NCBI GenBank assembly: GCA_021018995.1 | Contig: CM037584.1 | Location: 50,109,811 to 50,173,810, forward strand | DNA from: Chloranthus sessilifolius | Lineage: Eukaryota > Streptophyta > Magnoliopsida > Chloranthales > Chloranthaceae | Direction: 5' to 3' | DNA: 64,000 nt | Shown: piece after piece, positions 44,124 to 56,590 of the stretch | Numbering within the stretch: the stretch's first letter is position 1 | Layout: each line of letters starts with the position of its first letter | Translations under genes and position numbers: made by a program | The notes under the pieces: generated by a model | What the model saw: the letters and a program-made list of their open reading frames with translations, nothing else | What the model was told of the DNA's origin: nothing | Database searches by the model: none

Positions 44124-47100
44124 GTGCTTAAACGTTTTACAGTAGCACAATACTTTAAAACATATTAACAAAGTCGGAGTCTCTAACAAATTGGCAAAAG
44201 TGGGTCGAAGGCGGTAAAAAGAAAAGTTGGATAATATAAGTTTTTCTAAATATTAAAAAAAATCACATACATCTATAAATTCATTGTGCCGAAGAACTCC
44301 ATCATTTGATCGCGCATGTCGGCAGGAGGAGGTGAGGGTGAGGAAGCAGTTCTTTAGAGTTAGTATATTTGATTAGATCGGACTCAACGCCTAGCCTGAC
44401 TAGACGTGACCCGGTAAAAACCTCCCTATTTCTATGATTTTTATATATAAAAGATCGGATAAGTGACGGTCAAATTTATGTGTTAGCCCGATAAAAAATC
44501 CTAGTCGGGCAGGTCATCGTATTAAGTAGACCTGACTCATGACACCCCTACTATTATCATGGGTTTGAAGTTTGCGTTGTACTCAAAACGCATGATTTCC
44601 TTACTACTCATGACCATCGATCAAAAGATCTTAAGATATAATATACACCAAATTTATGGTAGGGATGAGGTACATCATCATCATCATCTTTGAGTCACAC
44701 TGTATTCATGGACGACCATAAAGGCCCAAGTTTTAATTAGGCACAAACATTTGTCGCAAGCCTTACACATTTTTAAATTGAGCTTAAAATATGCAGCTCA
44801 AGTCCAACCCAAAGGGGGGCATGGGCATGGATAAGCTTGGCTTAAGTTTCATTGTAAAGTGTTAAAAAATGGGTTCAATCCTAACTCTATCACTAATAAG
44901 GCGTGATATTTAGGTCGTGAACAGTCAAATAATAACTCTTAGTCGGAATCGGCTCTTTTAGAGTGTGAATGGCCAAACTTCTAATGGGGACTACGGCTGT
45001 GTATGGCATAGCTCTCTGCTAGCCTCAGTCACAACAGAGTTTATCTGTTTTAGTTGGTTCCTACTCTCTTTTCTAATTCCCTACAAATGAGGATTTACCT
45101 ACTGTAGCAACAACCTCTATGTTCTCTACTAACTCCCTACCGGAGCAAATAAAATATGTTCTAGCAATGAGTGAGTATTGAGTAGAGAAGAGGGTAGAGC
45201 TGCTAAATAGATAAATCTTATATAAAATCTTGCCATGCAAAGGGTTATTAAGGAGAATAGGTACTTGCTAAAATAGATAGCATAATGTTAGTAAAGATGA
45301 TGAGAATTTGCTACAACAGGTGAACTCCGCTCTGGCAAGGGCTAGAGAGCTATGCCATACACAACCTAAAAATTTAACTCGAATTTAGTACGTTGGTACT
45401 CGGCTCTAAAATATCCTGAAATCCATTAATTGCCCACGAGTTGTCCCTTGCAATAGTTTCAAAGAATAATCCTGCATTTTGATGTGATTAAATGGAAACA
45501 TCACATAAGTTGTCTGATTGGAAGACATGATAAAAGTTTTCTTCTACAAAAACATTAGTAGAAAATAAGATCTCTATCACGTGATTCAATGCAATCAACA
45601 GGTGAATTAGATAATGGACATCAGTTGCGTTGAATCATATGGTAAAGATTGTGATTAGTGCCAATCTTTGTCACCTAAGATATCTAGATCATAGCCTTCA
45701 ACTTAAACGGCTAGCTAAGGTAGTTTTTCCATCACAATCTTCAACACAACAGTTCTTACGATCATGTGCCATCTATTAGACAATCAAATGTTGAATCCAT
45801 ATGGTACACATCCCCACAAGTGATGAGAAAAACCCTTCTCATGGTATGCATCATGGTCAAATTTTGGGGATATGCGCCTAGTGGATTAACATATGCCCCT
45901 GTGATAGGTGGGATATGATCTCATGATTTATCTTGTGGAAGATTAGGCCGAAACCCGTGGTTGTGTAGACCGAATCTTTGGTTGTAAAACCAAATATAAA
46001 GTGTCTATAACAAGGGTTTTCCACCGCTAAAACTGATGACTGCTTGATTAAGACGATGGATATCTTTTTCCATTACAATCTTCCACCTATCATAGGATGG
46101 AATGTTGATTCCACGTGGAACGCATCCCCAAAAGTAAGACAAGAACGGTTGTCAAATTTGGTGATGTGTGTCAATTGGAATTAGCATATGACCGTCTGAC
46201 AGGTGGGATATGATCTGTGATAGATTTGGACAAAACACTATCTCCATTGTTTTGGGTTGGCAGACCAAATATTTGTTATACTTGTACATGCCGGTTCTCC
46301 TAATTCAAGTAGTTGTCGAGTGCTACAAAACAAGGTTCACGGTAATCCAGGCTTGAGAACCCACGACCTTTTCTTCCACAAGGGAAGAGGGTACCAGTTA
46401 AGCTATTCCTCAACCGATAGGATATATTTTTTTTAAAGCCCTAAAATTATGAAAACCTTTCTAACAGTCAACTCATGCTATAATTAAATAGCGTATTTTT
46501 AAAAAGGGCATTTTGGTATTTAAAAAGTGTGAAAACAAAACCTGAATTCATGCTTATATATATATAAATAAAATAATGTGTTTTAAGTTAAAAATAATGA
46601 TTATAATGAACAAAATTGTATACAATATGTAAAACCTGAAGCTTATTTATTTTTATTTTTTTGAATGAACAAAATGAACAAAATAGTATAGTATTTGAAC
46701 CTTCTTTTTCTCTTAAATAATCATGAAAAATCCAAAAAAAATAGGACTGCATTACAAACATAGCCAATTAACCAGCCAAGCAGCGACTTGATTGATTAAT
46801 CGGCGGTAAAATTGGGATGACTGATTGATTGCAAGTCACCGACTTTTTTCAATATTTTAAAAAATAAGAGACTTTTATAACCTTGCTTTAAAACGTATGA
46901 AAAAATAATCCCTGTTTTCTAGAGTCCCCTCCAACATTTACTTCATGCACCAGACTAAGCGCAACATAAAAAGGGAGCCCATTGATGACTTGTAGGGTGA
47001 ATTTATTAACAGCTAGGCTTTAATCATTCGCATAGATTAACAGCCTTTAATTAACAGCTGTTAATTACTATTAAAGAAAACAGAATCAAAAGTTCATCTA

Positions 47101-48013
47101 AATCTTCTCAAACAAATAAAAGCCTAAGTAGTGCCTAATTAATATGCCACCCGATTTGAAGCACTGATCCTAAAATTTATCCTAATAAAAAGACGGATCT
47201 TGACTAATTTGAAATCTATGTGGACCATTAATGAGCTCATCATCATCTTGATTTCCTGTCATTTGATAAGGCAACACACGAAAACTTACATTCTACACAA
47301 AACACATCAAATCGGAGGTAAGATCAGTTTAGGATCATATGATGAGGTTAATTCAAAGAAAACCTAGAGATTCGTCATCTGGGTTTTGTACAAGTGGCAT
47401 TTCTCCTTGCATACTGGTTTTTTAGGTGGAAGGCCTTCATGTTGGTTTGGCAATTCTTCAACCACATGCACCGAATGACTTTCCTGTTTTTGCAGATAAT
47501 TACAGATAAATGAAAACCGAGATCTACTTGAATATAGAGTAATATTAGTGATTAGTGAGTTGAGGTGCAACCATTTAACTGACACAATGTCTTATATAGA
47601 TCTGATCTCAAGTGGAGCATACACTTTTTATTGGCACACAAATATACTATTATTTGCTCGTATAAGAAACAAAGCAAGAAAAATAACTTGAACGCTATCT
47701 TGACACCTTTTTATGGATTTTTTTTTAAGGAAAATTAGAAACGATTTGATAATTTTTGGTTGACAATTTTAGACAAAGCTTATGTGGCTTGACATGACTG
47801 GGTGCAATGCTTGGGCCCCACTATGCATGCAACCAGTTACATCATGCCACATAAGCTGTCTATAAAATTGTCTACTAAATATTTTCCACCCTATAACATG
47901 GTCCATTTATGCTTCAACTCAATCTAAATTGTCCATGTGGTAATCCATTAAACTTTAATATCAATCATTAAAACTAAGAATAATCGTTAATATTAGAGTC
48001 TACACATCCAATG
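44123..48013. other. Gene-free stretch with decayed repeat arms
   Basis: No protein motif was found in any frame. MITE-like arms ('gacgatggatatc', 'cacatccccaaaagt', 'gatctcatgatt'-type) occur near 45580-45910 and 46030-46240. A hairpin-like repeat with 'gggccccactatgcatgc' is at 47775-47885, related to 550-605. The 47364-47585 minus frame shows nothing recognisable. The rest is AT-rich. Confidence 0.45.
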
Positions 48014-48366
48014 AGGGATGCAGGCTTTGAACCGAACACCAAACCGAAAACCGAGAGTCTCAAATCGGATTGAACCGCACCGAAAATCGACTAAAACCGA
48101 ACAGAACCTCAATTCAGTTAGGTTTCAGTTTAGGATGGCAAACCCGAAAATCGTGGGTAGGAAGAGTAAACTGCAAAAATATATTAAAATTTTAATAAAA
48201 ATAGATAAAATACCCATACAGAACCGAACCGAATTGGTTTCAGTGTTAGTTCAAAAAAAAAAACATGGAACCAGATGGCTTTTGGTTTGGTTTCGGCTTG
48301 TGGTGTATCGAACTGAAAAAATCTGGCTTAATTCGGTTCGGTACTCCGAACTTGCATCCCATCCCT
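48014..48366. mobile_element. Short TIR element with AACCGA repeats, 353 bp
   Basis: It starts 'agggatgcag' and ends 'gcatcccatccct'. The flanks read 'acatccaatg' and 'acatcccatg', a 9-of-10 match that could be the target duplication. The flank resembles the element's own end (CATCCC), so the match may be partly chance. The interior is 'accgaaccgaa'-rich in one half and 'ggtttcggtt'-rich in the other. Confidence 0.45.
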
Positions 48367-48960
48367 ACATCCCATGATTTGCCAAAAAAATTATGATTTT
48401 TGAGTCCATTATCCTTCTACTTAAGATCCATCCGTTTGACGTTATAGTTTACGCAAATCATAAACCTTATTGGTTTACGGTTTATCATTCAAACACTATC
48501 AAGAGAGTCGGTCCCACAAAATTAATAAACCGAATGCAGATGGAAAAAAGTAGAAAGATTGAAGTGATTTTGTCAACGTGTTCACTCATAAAAATATATA
48601 AAATGAATTATAATAATATATGGGAAAATTAGGAAAACATGCCCCGTTTGAGAAAGAAAAAAGAAAATTTACATAAACAGGATTGAAAAAAAAAAGTTTC
48701 TCACTATTATATTGAAATCAAAAATTTCTCATAATCAGGATGCATCGTATTTTAGGGTCTTCAAAATCTGTGAAATATATTGTTTAGTGATTAGTGAAAT
48801 AACTTTGATACCCTACTTTTTCAAATTTCCGCACCAAGAAAATTTGTGCAGTCTTGATTATGAGAAACTTTTTCCTTTTTAATATAATGGTGAGAAGCTT
48901 TATCAATATGAGTATTTTTTGAAAAGTGCCCGAAAAAGTTTCAGGGCATTATGGGAAGGA
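48367..48960. other. No gene; inverted AT-rich repeats
   Basis: The words 'gtttctcactattatattg' (48698-48716) and its inverse near 48868-48898 ('aatataatggtgagaagc') form a loose hairpin over about 200 bp. No coding evidence. Confidence 0.45.
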
Positions 48961-49702
48961 AATTTTTTTTAAGGAAAACAATGTTGCACAGATATTAGAA
49001 CTTCTAATATACGTGAATCGAAAATAGCGTGCACGTGTTGACTAGACTTGTAAATGTGAGAAGTCCAGACTACCCTTCTATTTAGAGGGGTAAAAGATTT
49101 GCTGCAAATATAGATGAAGTTGATGCAAGTATATTAATAATCGACGTTGCAAACAGAGACACCAGCTGTTAGCGCAACCAATTTCAAGAGGAAGAAGACG
49201 ATATAGATCGATATAGATCTGCTCCATCCAAGCCTCTAGGAAAAAGCATCCTAGAAGCATAATAATAACCTGATCTCATTTTGATCCTAACCCTACAGAT
49301 TCGTTAGGAATGGTGGTCTGAAACTACTCTAATATGAAGCTTTACGATTTCAGTTGAAGGTAGAAGACGACCCTAAAAATCCTTCGAAACACCTATACCC
49401 GAGCCAAAAAATCCCTCGATTCCCCTCCAAATCACATTCCGATCAAAACCCTTAAGGATGAGTTTGATCGGAGCAGCTAGGAGATGGAGAGGAGGGTGGA
49501 TTTCAGTCGAGAAAACGACCTGCGGGAGGTCGTGAGATTGTAACCTAACACCCCTTCTGAAGTCTCACCTGAAGTCTCATCTAAACAGAAGGGTAATTTT
49601 GTAATCTGATAACTACAAGTTTAGTCCATACGTGTCGGATAATTTCAATCTCACGGATCTTAGAACTTCTAATAGTCGTGAAATCCCTTCTTCCCAAAAA
49701 CT
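48961..49702. mobile_element. TIR element with ATTAGAACTTCTAAT ends, ~0.74 kb
   Basis: The left end (48961-49035) carries 'tattagaacttctaatatac' and 'gcacgtgttg'. The right end (49627-49702) carries the same in inverse order ('cgtgtcgg' then 'ttagaacttctaatagtc'). Pairing extends about 75 bp with mismatches. The core word ATTAGAACTTCTAAT is nearly palindromic. A right-end copy is at 6513-6590. It holds no transposase; the family is unassigned. Confidence 0.55.
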
Positions 49703-50516
49703 TTTACTCTTGGTATAATACGCTGAAACTTTTTCAAATGGGGCTTGTTTTTCTAAACAATCCAGAGAGACCACCCTTTTTCGGTTTTTTCAAAGCAAGC
49801 TAAAATGTAGATATTCTAACGAAAATTTGAACTAAATCACTCCCCCCCCAAAAAAAGAACGAATAAATAAATCAAATTACCGTATGAGAGGTTTCATTTG
49901 AGGAAAAATCCGGTCCAAAAAAACTACCGCCGACGGGTACCCGAGAGAATGGGTTTTCAGAGGGGCCTGCCCGTACAACTTGCTCCAACAAACTTGGAAC
50001 GCCGTTGAAGGAGCGGGAGCGCTGCCCGAACTTTCTGCCCGTAGGAAACATGTTGGGAACCAAAGGCCTCGATGGAGATCGGGTAGGTTGCCCTTATAGT
50101 TGTAGAGAAGCTGTGCCAGACGTGCTGGTGACTGGTGAAGAGTTGAGTGGATAGGATTTATTTATTTATTTATTTAACTTTTAAACGAATAATGAGGTGT
50201 GGACGCCAATAACTGGTTAGTGGCTTGGCTAAAAGAAAAATATTGTCCCAAAAGCCGACTTCGACAGACTCCATGCCAATGAAAAGTAGGTTTATTTAGC
50301 CAAAAGCTACTCATAAGCCAAATTTAAATTGCTAAACACATTTTTAGCTACCATTCCCTACTTTCACTATTGTTTTTTTAAAACACACTCTTAAGAGATT
50401 TTCTATTTTAACTACTCTTTTTTATTAAATATTATTATTTATTCTTATTTTATTATATCTTTACCACCTATCAAATTTTCAAATATTTATATTTTCTAAA
50501 GGTCATATTTTCTTAA
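49703..50516. other. No gene recognised
   Basis: The minus frame 49872-50063 has no known motif. AT-rich afterwards, with a (TTTA)n run at about 50158-50176. Confidence 0.4.
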
Positions 50517-50758
50517 ATCGAACCAAAAACTGAAACCGAAACCGAAAATCGAACCGAACCAAAACCGAAATCGAACCAAAACTGAACCCGAAACCAAACC
50601 GAACCAAAACCAAAACCAAACCAAACCGAACCAAAGTCGAAAATCGAAAACTGAACCCGAACCAAAAACCGAAACCGAATCAAAAACCGAAACCGAACCT
50701 AAAATCGAAACTGAACCGAACCAAAACAGAAATCAAACCCAACCTGAAACCGAAACCA
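50517..50758. repeat. AACCGA/AACCAA minisatellite
   Basis: Irregular hexamer-like repeats ('accgaaaccgaaaatcgaac' style) for about 240 bp on one strand. Similar words form the repeats at 41155-41690 and 48014-48366. Directly downstream are 'caacggtcatatt'-type repeats (about 50770-50925). Confidence 0.85.
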
Positions 50759-51055
50759 ACAATATTTCTCCAACGATTATATTCTCAAACGACTACAATT
50801 CTCCAGCGGTCATATTTTTGTAATGGTCATATTTTTCCAACAGTCATATTCTCAAATGGCTAGAATTCTCTAACAACTATAATTGCTCCAACGGTATTAT
50901 TTTTTCAACGGTTATATTCTTTCATTTAAAAGTTATATCATTCAACTATAAAAATAGGCCAATCTATTGTGATTTTTGTTACATGCAAAATTAGCTATTT
51001 TTCAAAATTTTCTTATATATTTTTTCTACATGATTCATTCTTTACTTTCGCTGAA

Positions 51056-52359
51056 ATGTCTAGCGATCATATCTACAAAATGTTGGTTGAGGACTCCGAC
51101 GGCAAGGATGAGTTGTTGGCTGCAACCGCAATTGTTGTGACACTAAAACAATTGGAGGATCGGAGAGAATGCAAAACATGTCGTAGTTCTATTCCGGGAC
51201 GTGTCTTCATCAATTGTGATTCTATGCAAAGCCACTAGAGACTATTTCAAGACTATTTTGCTGATTCACCAGTATATCCTCTAAAATTATTTCGAAGGAG
51301 GTTTAGGATGAATTGTTCTCTTTTCTTTCGTATTCAGTCTGCAATAGAAGCCCACGATTCATACTTTATCCAAATAAGAAATTGTGCTAGAACTTTCAAT
51401 TTATCTTCCTTTCAAAAGATGACGGTTGTACTTAGAATGTTTGCTTATGGAGTAGCGGCCGATTATGTAGATAAGTACGCGAGGATTGGAAAATCTACCA
51501 CAGTTGAGTCTCTGAAACATTTTGCTATAACAATAGTTTCAATTTTTTCGGATAGGTACTTGAGGTCACCAAACAACAATGATGTTGCTAGTTTGCTAGA
51601 AGTTGGCGAACAACGTGACTTTCCAGCGATGTTGGGCAACATCGATTGCATGCATTAGAAGTGGAAGAATTGTCCAACTAGGTGGAAAAGATAATTTTCT
51701 GGTCATAGCCGTGAACCAACAATGATTTTAGAAGTAGTCGCTTCATATGATCTATGGATATGCCATGCCTTTTTTGGGCTTCCAGGTTCACACAATAACA
51801 TCAATGTTCTAGAACGATCTTTCATATTTTCTGCATTTGCTGAAGGGCATGCTCTTCCTGTCAATTACTCAATAAATGGTAATAACTACACAGTAGGATA
51901 CTACCTCGCCGACGATATATATTCAAAGTGGTCAACCTTTGTGAAGACAATTTCATGTCCACAATGAAGAAAGACAAAAAATTTACTGCAACTCAAAAAT
52001 CAGCAAGAAATGATGTTGAACGTGCATTTGGAGTGCTTCAAACACGTTTCGCAATAGTGCGTGGACCTGCTCGTGGATGGAACTATGAAATGCTCAAACT
52101 CATTATGAAAACATGTATAATACTACAAAACATGATCATTAAAGATGAAAAAAATAGTGATGATGCCTTTGACATCGACTATGAACAAGTCGATGACATT
52201 CCTAATATTCAAGTATCTCGCGAGCGTACTCCTGAATTTGTACAATTCATTCAAAGGCATCTGAGTATTCGAGATAGCCAAATTCATTCTCAACTGCAAT
52301 CAAACTCATCGAACACTTATGGAAAATGCATGGCCATAATTAATTTCATATCAGGCTAG
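51056..52359 (+). pseudogene. PIF/Harbinger transposase (DDE_4 type), broken
   Basis: It would excise and insert a PIF/Harbinger element. The reading from ATG 51056 gives an N-terminus, then 'FADSPVYPLKLFRRRFRMN', 'QKMTVVLRMFAYGVAADYVD', 'AMLGNIDCMH' (first catalytic Asp), 'GHSREPTMILEVVASYDLWI', 'GLPGSHNNINVLERS', 'VNYSINGNNYTVGYYLAD', and in the next frame 'RNDVERAFGVLQTRFAIVRG' (catalytic Glu). The second catalytic Asp, usually in GSxNDINVLE, is Asn here (codon 51797-51799). Breaks: TAG at 51236-51238, TAG at 51656-51658, TAA at 51692-51694 and a frameshift near 51960. The partner Myb-like gene lies just downstream on the other strand. The element's TIRs were not found. Confidence 0.9.
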
Positions 52360-52727
52360 GTTACAATTGTTGTGCATTTTTTGGTTTTACTTTCTCAAGC
52401 TTTATCTATAGTATACGATGTTGAATATCATTGGATGTAAATAAAATTTTAATATCCATTTAGCTATTTATCATTGGAAATATAAAAATTTATTTTTTAA
52501 CAAAAAAATTATATAATGCCATACTATTTAGAGATACTTGATTTCCGTAATTAACAATCCAATAAACAAGTCTAACCCAAGATGATCTAAATGACAAACA
52601 AAATTCTACTTTTTAAAATGATTGCAATCTGGAGGTTTGAAATAGAATCCAAGTCTCAATCATGAAACAAAAGCAACTGACAATTCCATTTCCATAAAAG
52701 AAGCCAACAAATATACTAAAACTATTT
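52360..52727. other. Spacer between the convergent PIF genes
   Basis: AT-rich, no coding evidence; holds the 3' ends of both convergent genes. Confidence 0.5.
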
Positions 52728-53671
52728 ATTCCTGCGATTTTCAATGATTTTCATTTGTCACATACGTGCATACTCTCTTTGGATATTAGACAAGTCACTT
52801 GTGTCCATTATAACAATTTTTTCCTCCTCCAATCGAATCTTCGCCTCCTCTTGAGCGTCCACTCTTTTCATTAACTCTAAATTTTCCTCACTGGCTTTTT
52901 GTGCTCTTTCATTAATCTGGGTTAGTATCCTCACCAGACCTTCTGTATCGACATCAACATTGCTCTTTCATTTATGCAATTGTTCTTTTGCAGCCTTTCT
53001 CCCCATGGGTCTCTCCAAGAATATGAAGTTACTAGTGTTGTGACTATCATCTCATAGATTCACCAAATATGGAGTAGAAGAAGTAGGTCTCCTAACAAAA
53101 GGAGACCTACTTAGGCTTTCCTTCTCTTCAAGTCACTTTAGACATTCTTTCAATACAATCCAGCAATATTCAAATTGAAAATCGGTTTTATTCTCCGCCT
53201 TATATAACTGTCTTGCCCTGACACTCTGTAAAAGTAAAAGTTACAATGCGAGGATAGAAAATAATATTCACAGGTGATGTAGATTTATAATGTTCAAATT
53301 AAAAGTCAAGTGAAATTTTATACCTTATCTGTTTCAGTTAAACCACTTTGATGGGCTAACTCGATTTGTGTCAAACATCTACAAAATTTATTTACCGCAT
53401 TTTGAATTACACTCCAACGATTAGTTAGAGATACTTGATTTCGTACAGTAATAAAGGTCTTATTGGTATTGTAGTTATCATAAATCTTCGACCAATAAGC
53501 ATTCTTCGATTTCTCTGTTCCCCATACTATATTTGTAGCAGTATTTAACGACGCATCTACCAAGAGAAGATCTCCATCTTTGTTGAAACTTGAACCTTGT
53601 GCCTTTTTAGTGTTACAGTGAACTTCAACTTGTGATTCAGCCTTTGAATCAATTGAATTTGGAGATCTCAT
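52728..53671 (-). pseudogene. PIF/Harbinger Myb/SANT-like accessory protein, broken
   Basis: PIF/Harbinger elements carry a second, Myb/SANT-like gene (similar to proteins with the NAM-associated C-terminal domain) needed with the transposase. Exon 1 (53671-53324) has 'EDLLLVDASLNT'-type text (here DGDLLLVDASLN), 'AYWSKIYDNYNTNKTF', 'LTNRWSVIQNAVNKFC' and 'LAHQSGLTETDK'. A GT donor follows at 53323. After an AG acceptor, exon 2 begins at 53225 ('YKAENKTDFQFEYCW'), then 'ERPMGRKAAKEQ' and a coiled-coil tail to about 52728. Exon 2 has in-frame stops and so is inactive. It converges on the transposase gene, a usual PIF arrangement. Confidence 0.82.
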
Positions 53672-54868
53672 TGATTCATTGTCAAGGTAGGATCCCTCAT
53701 TCAGGAGATCTGTGAAAGTCCTGTTATCTTATAGATGAGAATCCATTCGACGAAATTGAAGAAAACAAATAAAATTTATGCGATCATCTAAATGGATATA
53801 TCAAGAATGAAAATACTATCAGTTGAGAAAGCATATGAATGGCTATGATTCATGAGAAACCATAAACCAAAATAGAAGAATTATACCATATTCCATGAAC
53901 CAATTGAAGAGCTCAGCACTCCCATGAATAAATATTTTACAGTACTCTCATTAGAACTAGCAAATCCAACCAAATTATAACTTACTGATAAAAAAAGAAC
54001 TGGCAAAAATCTCCTTGACACCATCAAGGCCAATTGGAAAAATCCAACTCATATTACAAATTTTCAGAAGTGTGCTCCACACCTCCCTATACTGTTGGGG
54101 TATATATTATTTAAACTGAACTTTTGGTATATATTGTTTCCTTTTTAATTTGGATAATGAAGCCTATTTTTTAAAATCATAAATAGAGAAACAGAAACTT
54201 TTGCTGGATGCAAAAGAGTTTAATAACCTGCAAAATATAAAACAAACAGCTATGAACCAACATTCTAGCAGGGACACTACAATGCTATCCCAGCAGCCAC
54301 TGATGTGAAATATTAGTGATCTCTCCAGTACAGAAACCCAAAAGTTAAATAAAAATTGACACCCAATAAAAACCAAAAAACAAAATAATAATAATACAAT
54401 CGAGGTTTAGTGTATCTCGCATAATTTGATCACAAACAATGAACAAACCATGAGTTTTACTTCCCATCTCGTGTAAGGAATTGCCTATACATTTCTCTTA
54501 TGGGCACTTTATTAACAACGGGAAGCGAAAGAAAAAATAATTTTCGATGCCACGTGGAGCTCCACGAGATCTTGGAGGACGGAATTGGCTCCCTATATAT
54601 ATATACACGATGACCATGGTGACCATCTTCGTTCCAATCCCCCGCAAACCACTAACTGATTTAGCTAAATTATTAGTTAATTTAGCTCATATTTAGTGAA
54701 TAAGGTCACAAATTGAGAATTATGCAGAGCAAATTGGTCAGGAATTAGGCATCTATGACTCTAACCATTAGAAATATAAATTGGAATACATGCATTCAGC
54801 AAGCAATCTTTAGTGAAAAAAAAAGCATTTGAGAAATTAAGAAACAGAAGGAGAAAAATATGGCTTAC
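53672..54868. other. No gene recognised
   Basis: The section is AT-rich. It includes the region where the next ROP exon would be expected on the minus strand, but no ROP-like sequence (such as a WIPEL motif) was seen. Confidence 0.45.
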
Positions 54869-54978
54869 CTTCTTGGCTATGTTCTCAAAGCTAGGCTTGC
54901 TGATGAGAGAGAGAGCAAGGATAAAAGCATCGGCCCCTCTGTAGCTGAGAGGCCTTAGCCTATTGTAGTCTTCTTGAC
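54869..54978 (-). pseudogene. Single exon of a ROP/RAC small GTPase
   Basis: ROP GTPases are plant Rho-type switches that control polar growth and signalling at the plasma membrane. The 110-bp open stretch encodes '[18 protein letters not shown]' followed by '[18 protein letters not shown]', which matches the switch II region after the conserved DTAG. It has a good acceptor ('tgtatgcag') and donor ('gtaagcc'), and splits the Gly codon in phase 1. The usual text is [24 protein letters not shown], so Phe-to-Leu, Ala-to-Pro and Tyr-to-Phe changes are visible. No neighbouring ROP exon was found in about 4 kb downstream or 9 kb upstream on this strand. It could be a gene fragment captured by a transposon, or an exon of a gene with very large repeat-filled introns. 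Confidence 0.82.
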
Positions 54979-55094
54979 CTGCATACAATTCTAAAATCTT
55001 TCAACTTCTAAAAAATAGGGTAAAAAACAAAAAACAATCTCAAGGCCATTTTCTCAAGATCATGTTTCCTAAATAGTTAAAATAGTTAGTACTC

Positions 55095-56590
55095 ATCAGA
55101 GAACTAAATGTATTTTGTATTTTATTTTTTTATTTTATATTTATCTATTTATTTTATTAAATTTTATTATTATTTTTTTTTATTTTTGTATTTTTATTTT
55201 TTTTTCAAAATTTGCAAAATTTTTAAATTTTGTATTTTTATTTTTTATTTTATTAAAAAAATAAATTATTATTTATTATTTTTTAATTTTTTTAATTTTT
55301 AATTTTTAAAATTTTAAAATTTATAATTTTAATTTATTTTTTAATTATTTAATTATTTAATCTTTAATTTTTATTTAAATTTTATTTTATTTTTTAAATT
55401 TTTTTATAAATTTAATAATTTTTTTAATTTTATTATTTTATTTTTGTATTTTGATTTTATCTTTTAAAATTTTATAATTTTTTAAAATTTTGTATTATTA
55501 TTAAAATTTATTTATTTTATTAAAAAAAAAATTTATTTATTTTTTATTATTTTATTATTTTTTAATTTAAATTTTATATTTATTATTTTTTTACTTTATT
55601 TTTAAAATAATTAAATAAATATTAAATAAAAAATAAAAAAAATAAAAAAATAAAATCACTATTTCTCTCTCTCTTTCTCTTGGTAAAATAAATAAATTAA
55701 TAAAATTAAAATTAATAATAAAAAAATAATAAAAATAAATTCTTTTATTTATATTAGTTTATTTTATTATTTGATTTATTATTATTATTATTATTTTTTT
55801 TAATTTTATTATTTAACTATTTTATTTTTTAATTTTTTTTTATATTTTATATTTACAATTTTATTTATATTAATTTTATTAAATTTTTTTATTTTTATTT
55901 TTTATTTTATTTTATTAAATTTTTAAAAATTTAAATTTTTGTATTTTTATTTTTATTTATTTTATAAAAAGAAATTATTATTATTATTATTTTTTAAATT
56001 TTAATTTAATTTTTTTAATTTTTAAAATTTATTTTTTATTTGAATTTACTTTTTATTTTTAAATTTTTTTTTATAATTTTTAAAATTTAAAATTTTATTA
56101 TTTTATTTTTGTATTTTGATTTTGTTTTTGAAAATTTTATAATTTTGTATTATTATTATTATTATTATTTATTTATTTTATTAAAATTTTTTTTTTTTTT
56201 TAATTTTTTAACTTTTTAATTTTAATTTTAATTTTTTTTAATTTTAATTTTAATTTTTTATTTTTGAATTAATTTTTTATTTTTTTATTTTCATATTTTT
56301 AATATTTTTTTATTTTTATTTTTATTTTTTTATTAAGAAATATTTATTATTATTTTATTATTTTAATTATTTTTAATTTTAATTTTTTAATATTTATTTA
56401 TTTTTTTTATTTGTTTTTATTTTATTTGAAATATTATTATTATTATTTTTTTTTTTTAATTCTTATATTTTTTTAATTTTTTTATTTATTTCATCTTTTA
56501 ATTTTTTTATATTTTTTTTAAATTTAAATTTATTTTATTTTATTTTAATTTTTGTAATTTTTTCAATAGTTGATTTTGTTTCAATTTATT
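55095..56590. repeat. ~1.5-kb block of almost pure A/T, T-biased
   Basis: Nearly every base is A or T, with T-rich runs such as 'tttttattttttattttatt' on the plus strand. G and C appear at only a few percent by eye. The strand bias flips in a short middle part (about 55610-55740), which is A-rich and holds 'tatttctctctctctttctc' at 55661-55680. The opposite word ('gagaaatagaggagagag') is at 56609-56626, just past the right edge. No ORF is meaningful here. Confidence 0.85.

Noticed and set aside
43971..44189. ORFs with poly-Asn, poly-Tyr or poly-Ile
   Set aside because: These are translations of the ATA/ATT microsatellite.
49872..50063. Short minus-strand ORF with 'VPNMFPTGRKFGQRSR' as a small host gene
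   Set aside because: No family resemblance, no splice or promoter context, and it lies among repeat fragments.
55108..55302. Phe/Tyr/Ile-rich ORF that looks like a membrane protein
   Set aside because: It is produced by the T-rich low-complexity block and has no start context or family resemblance.
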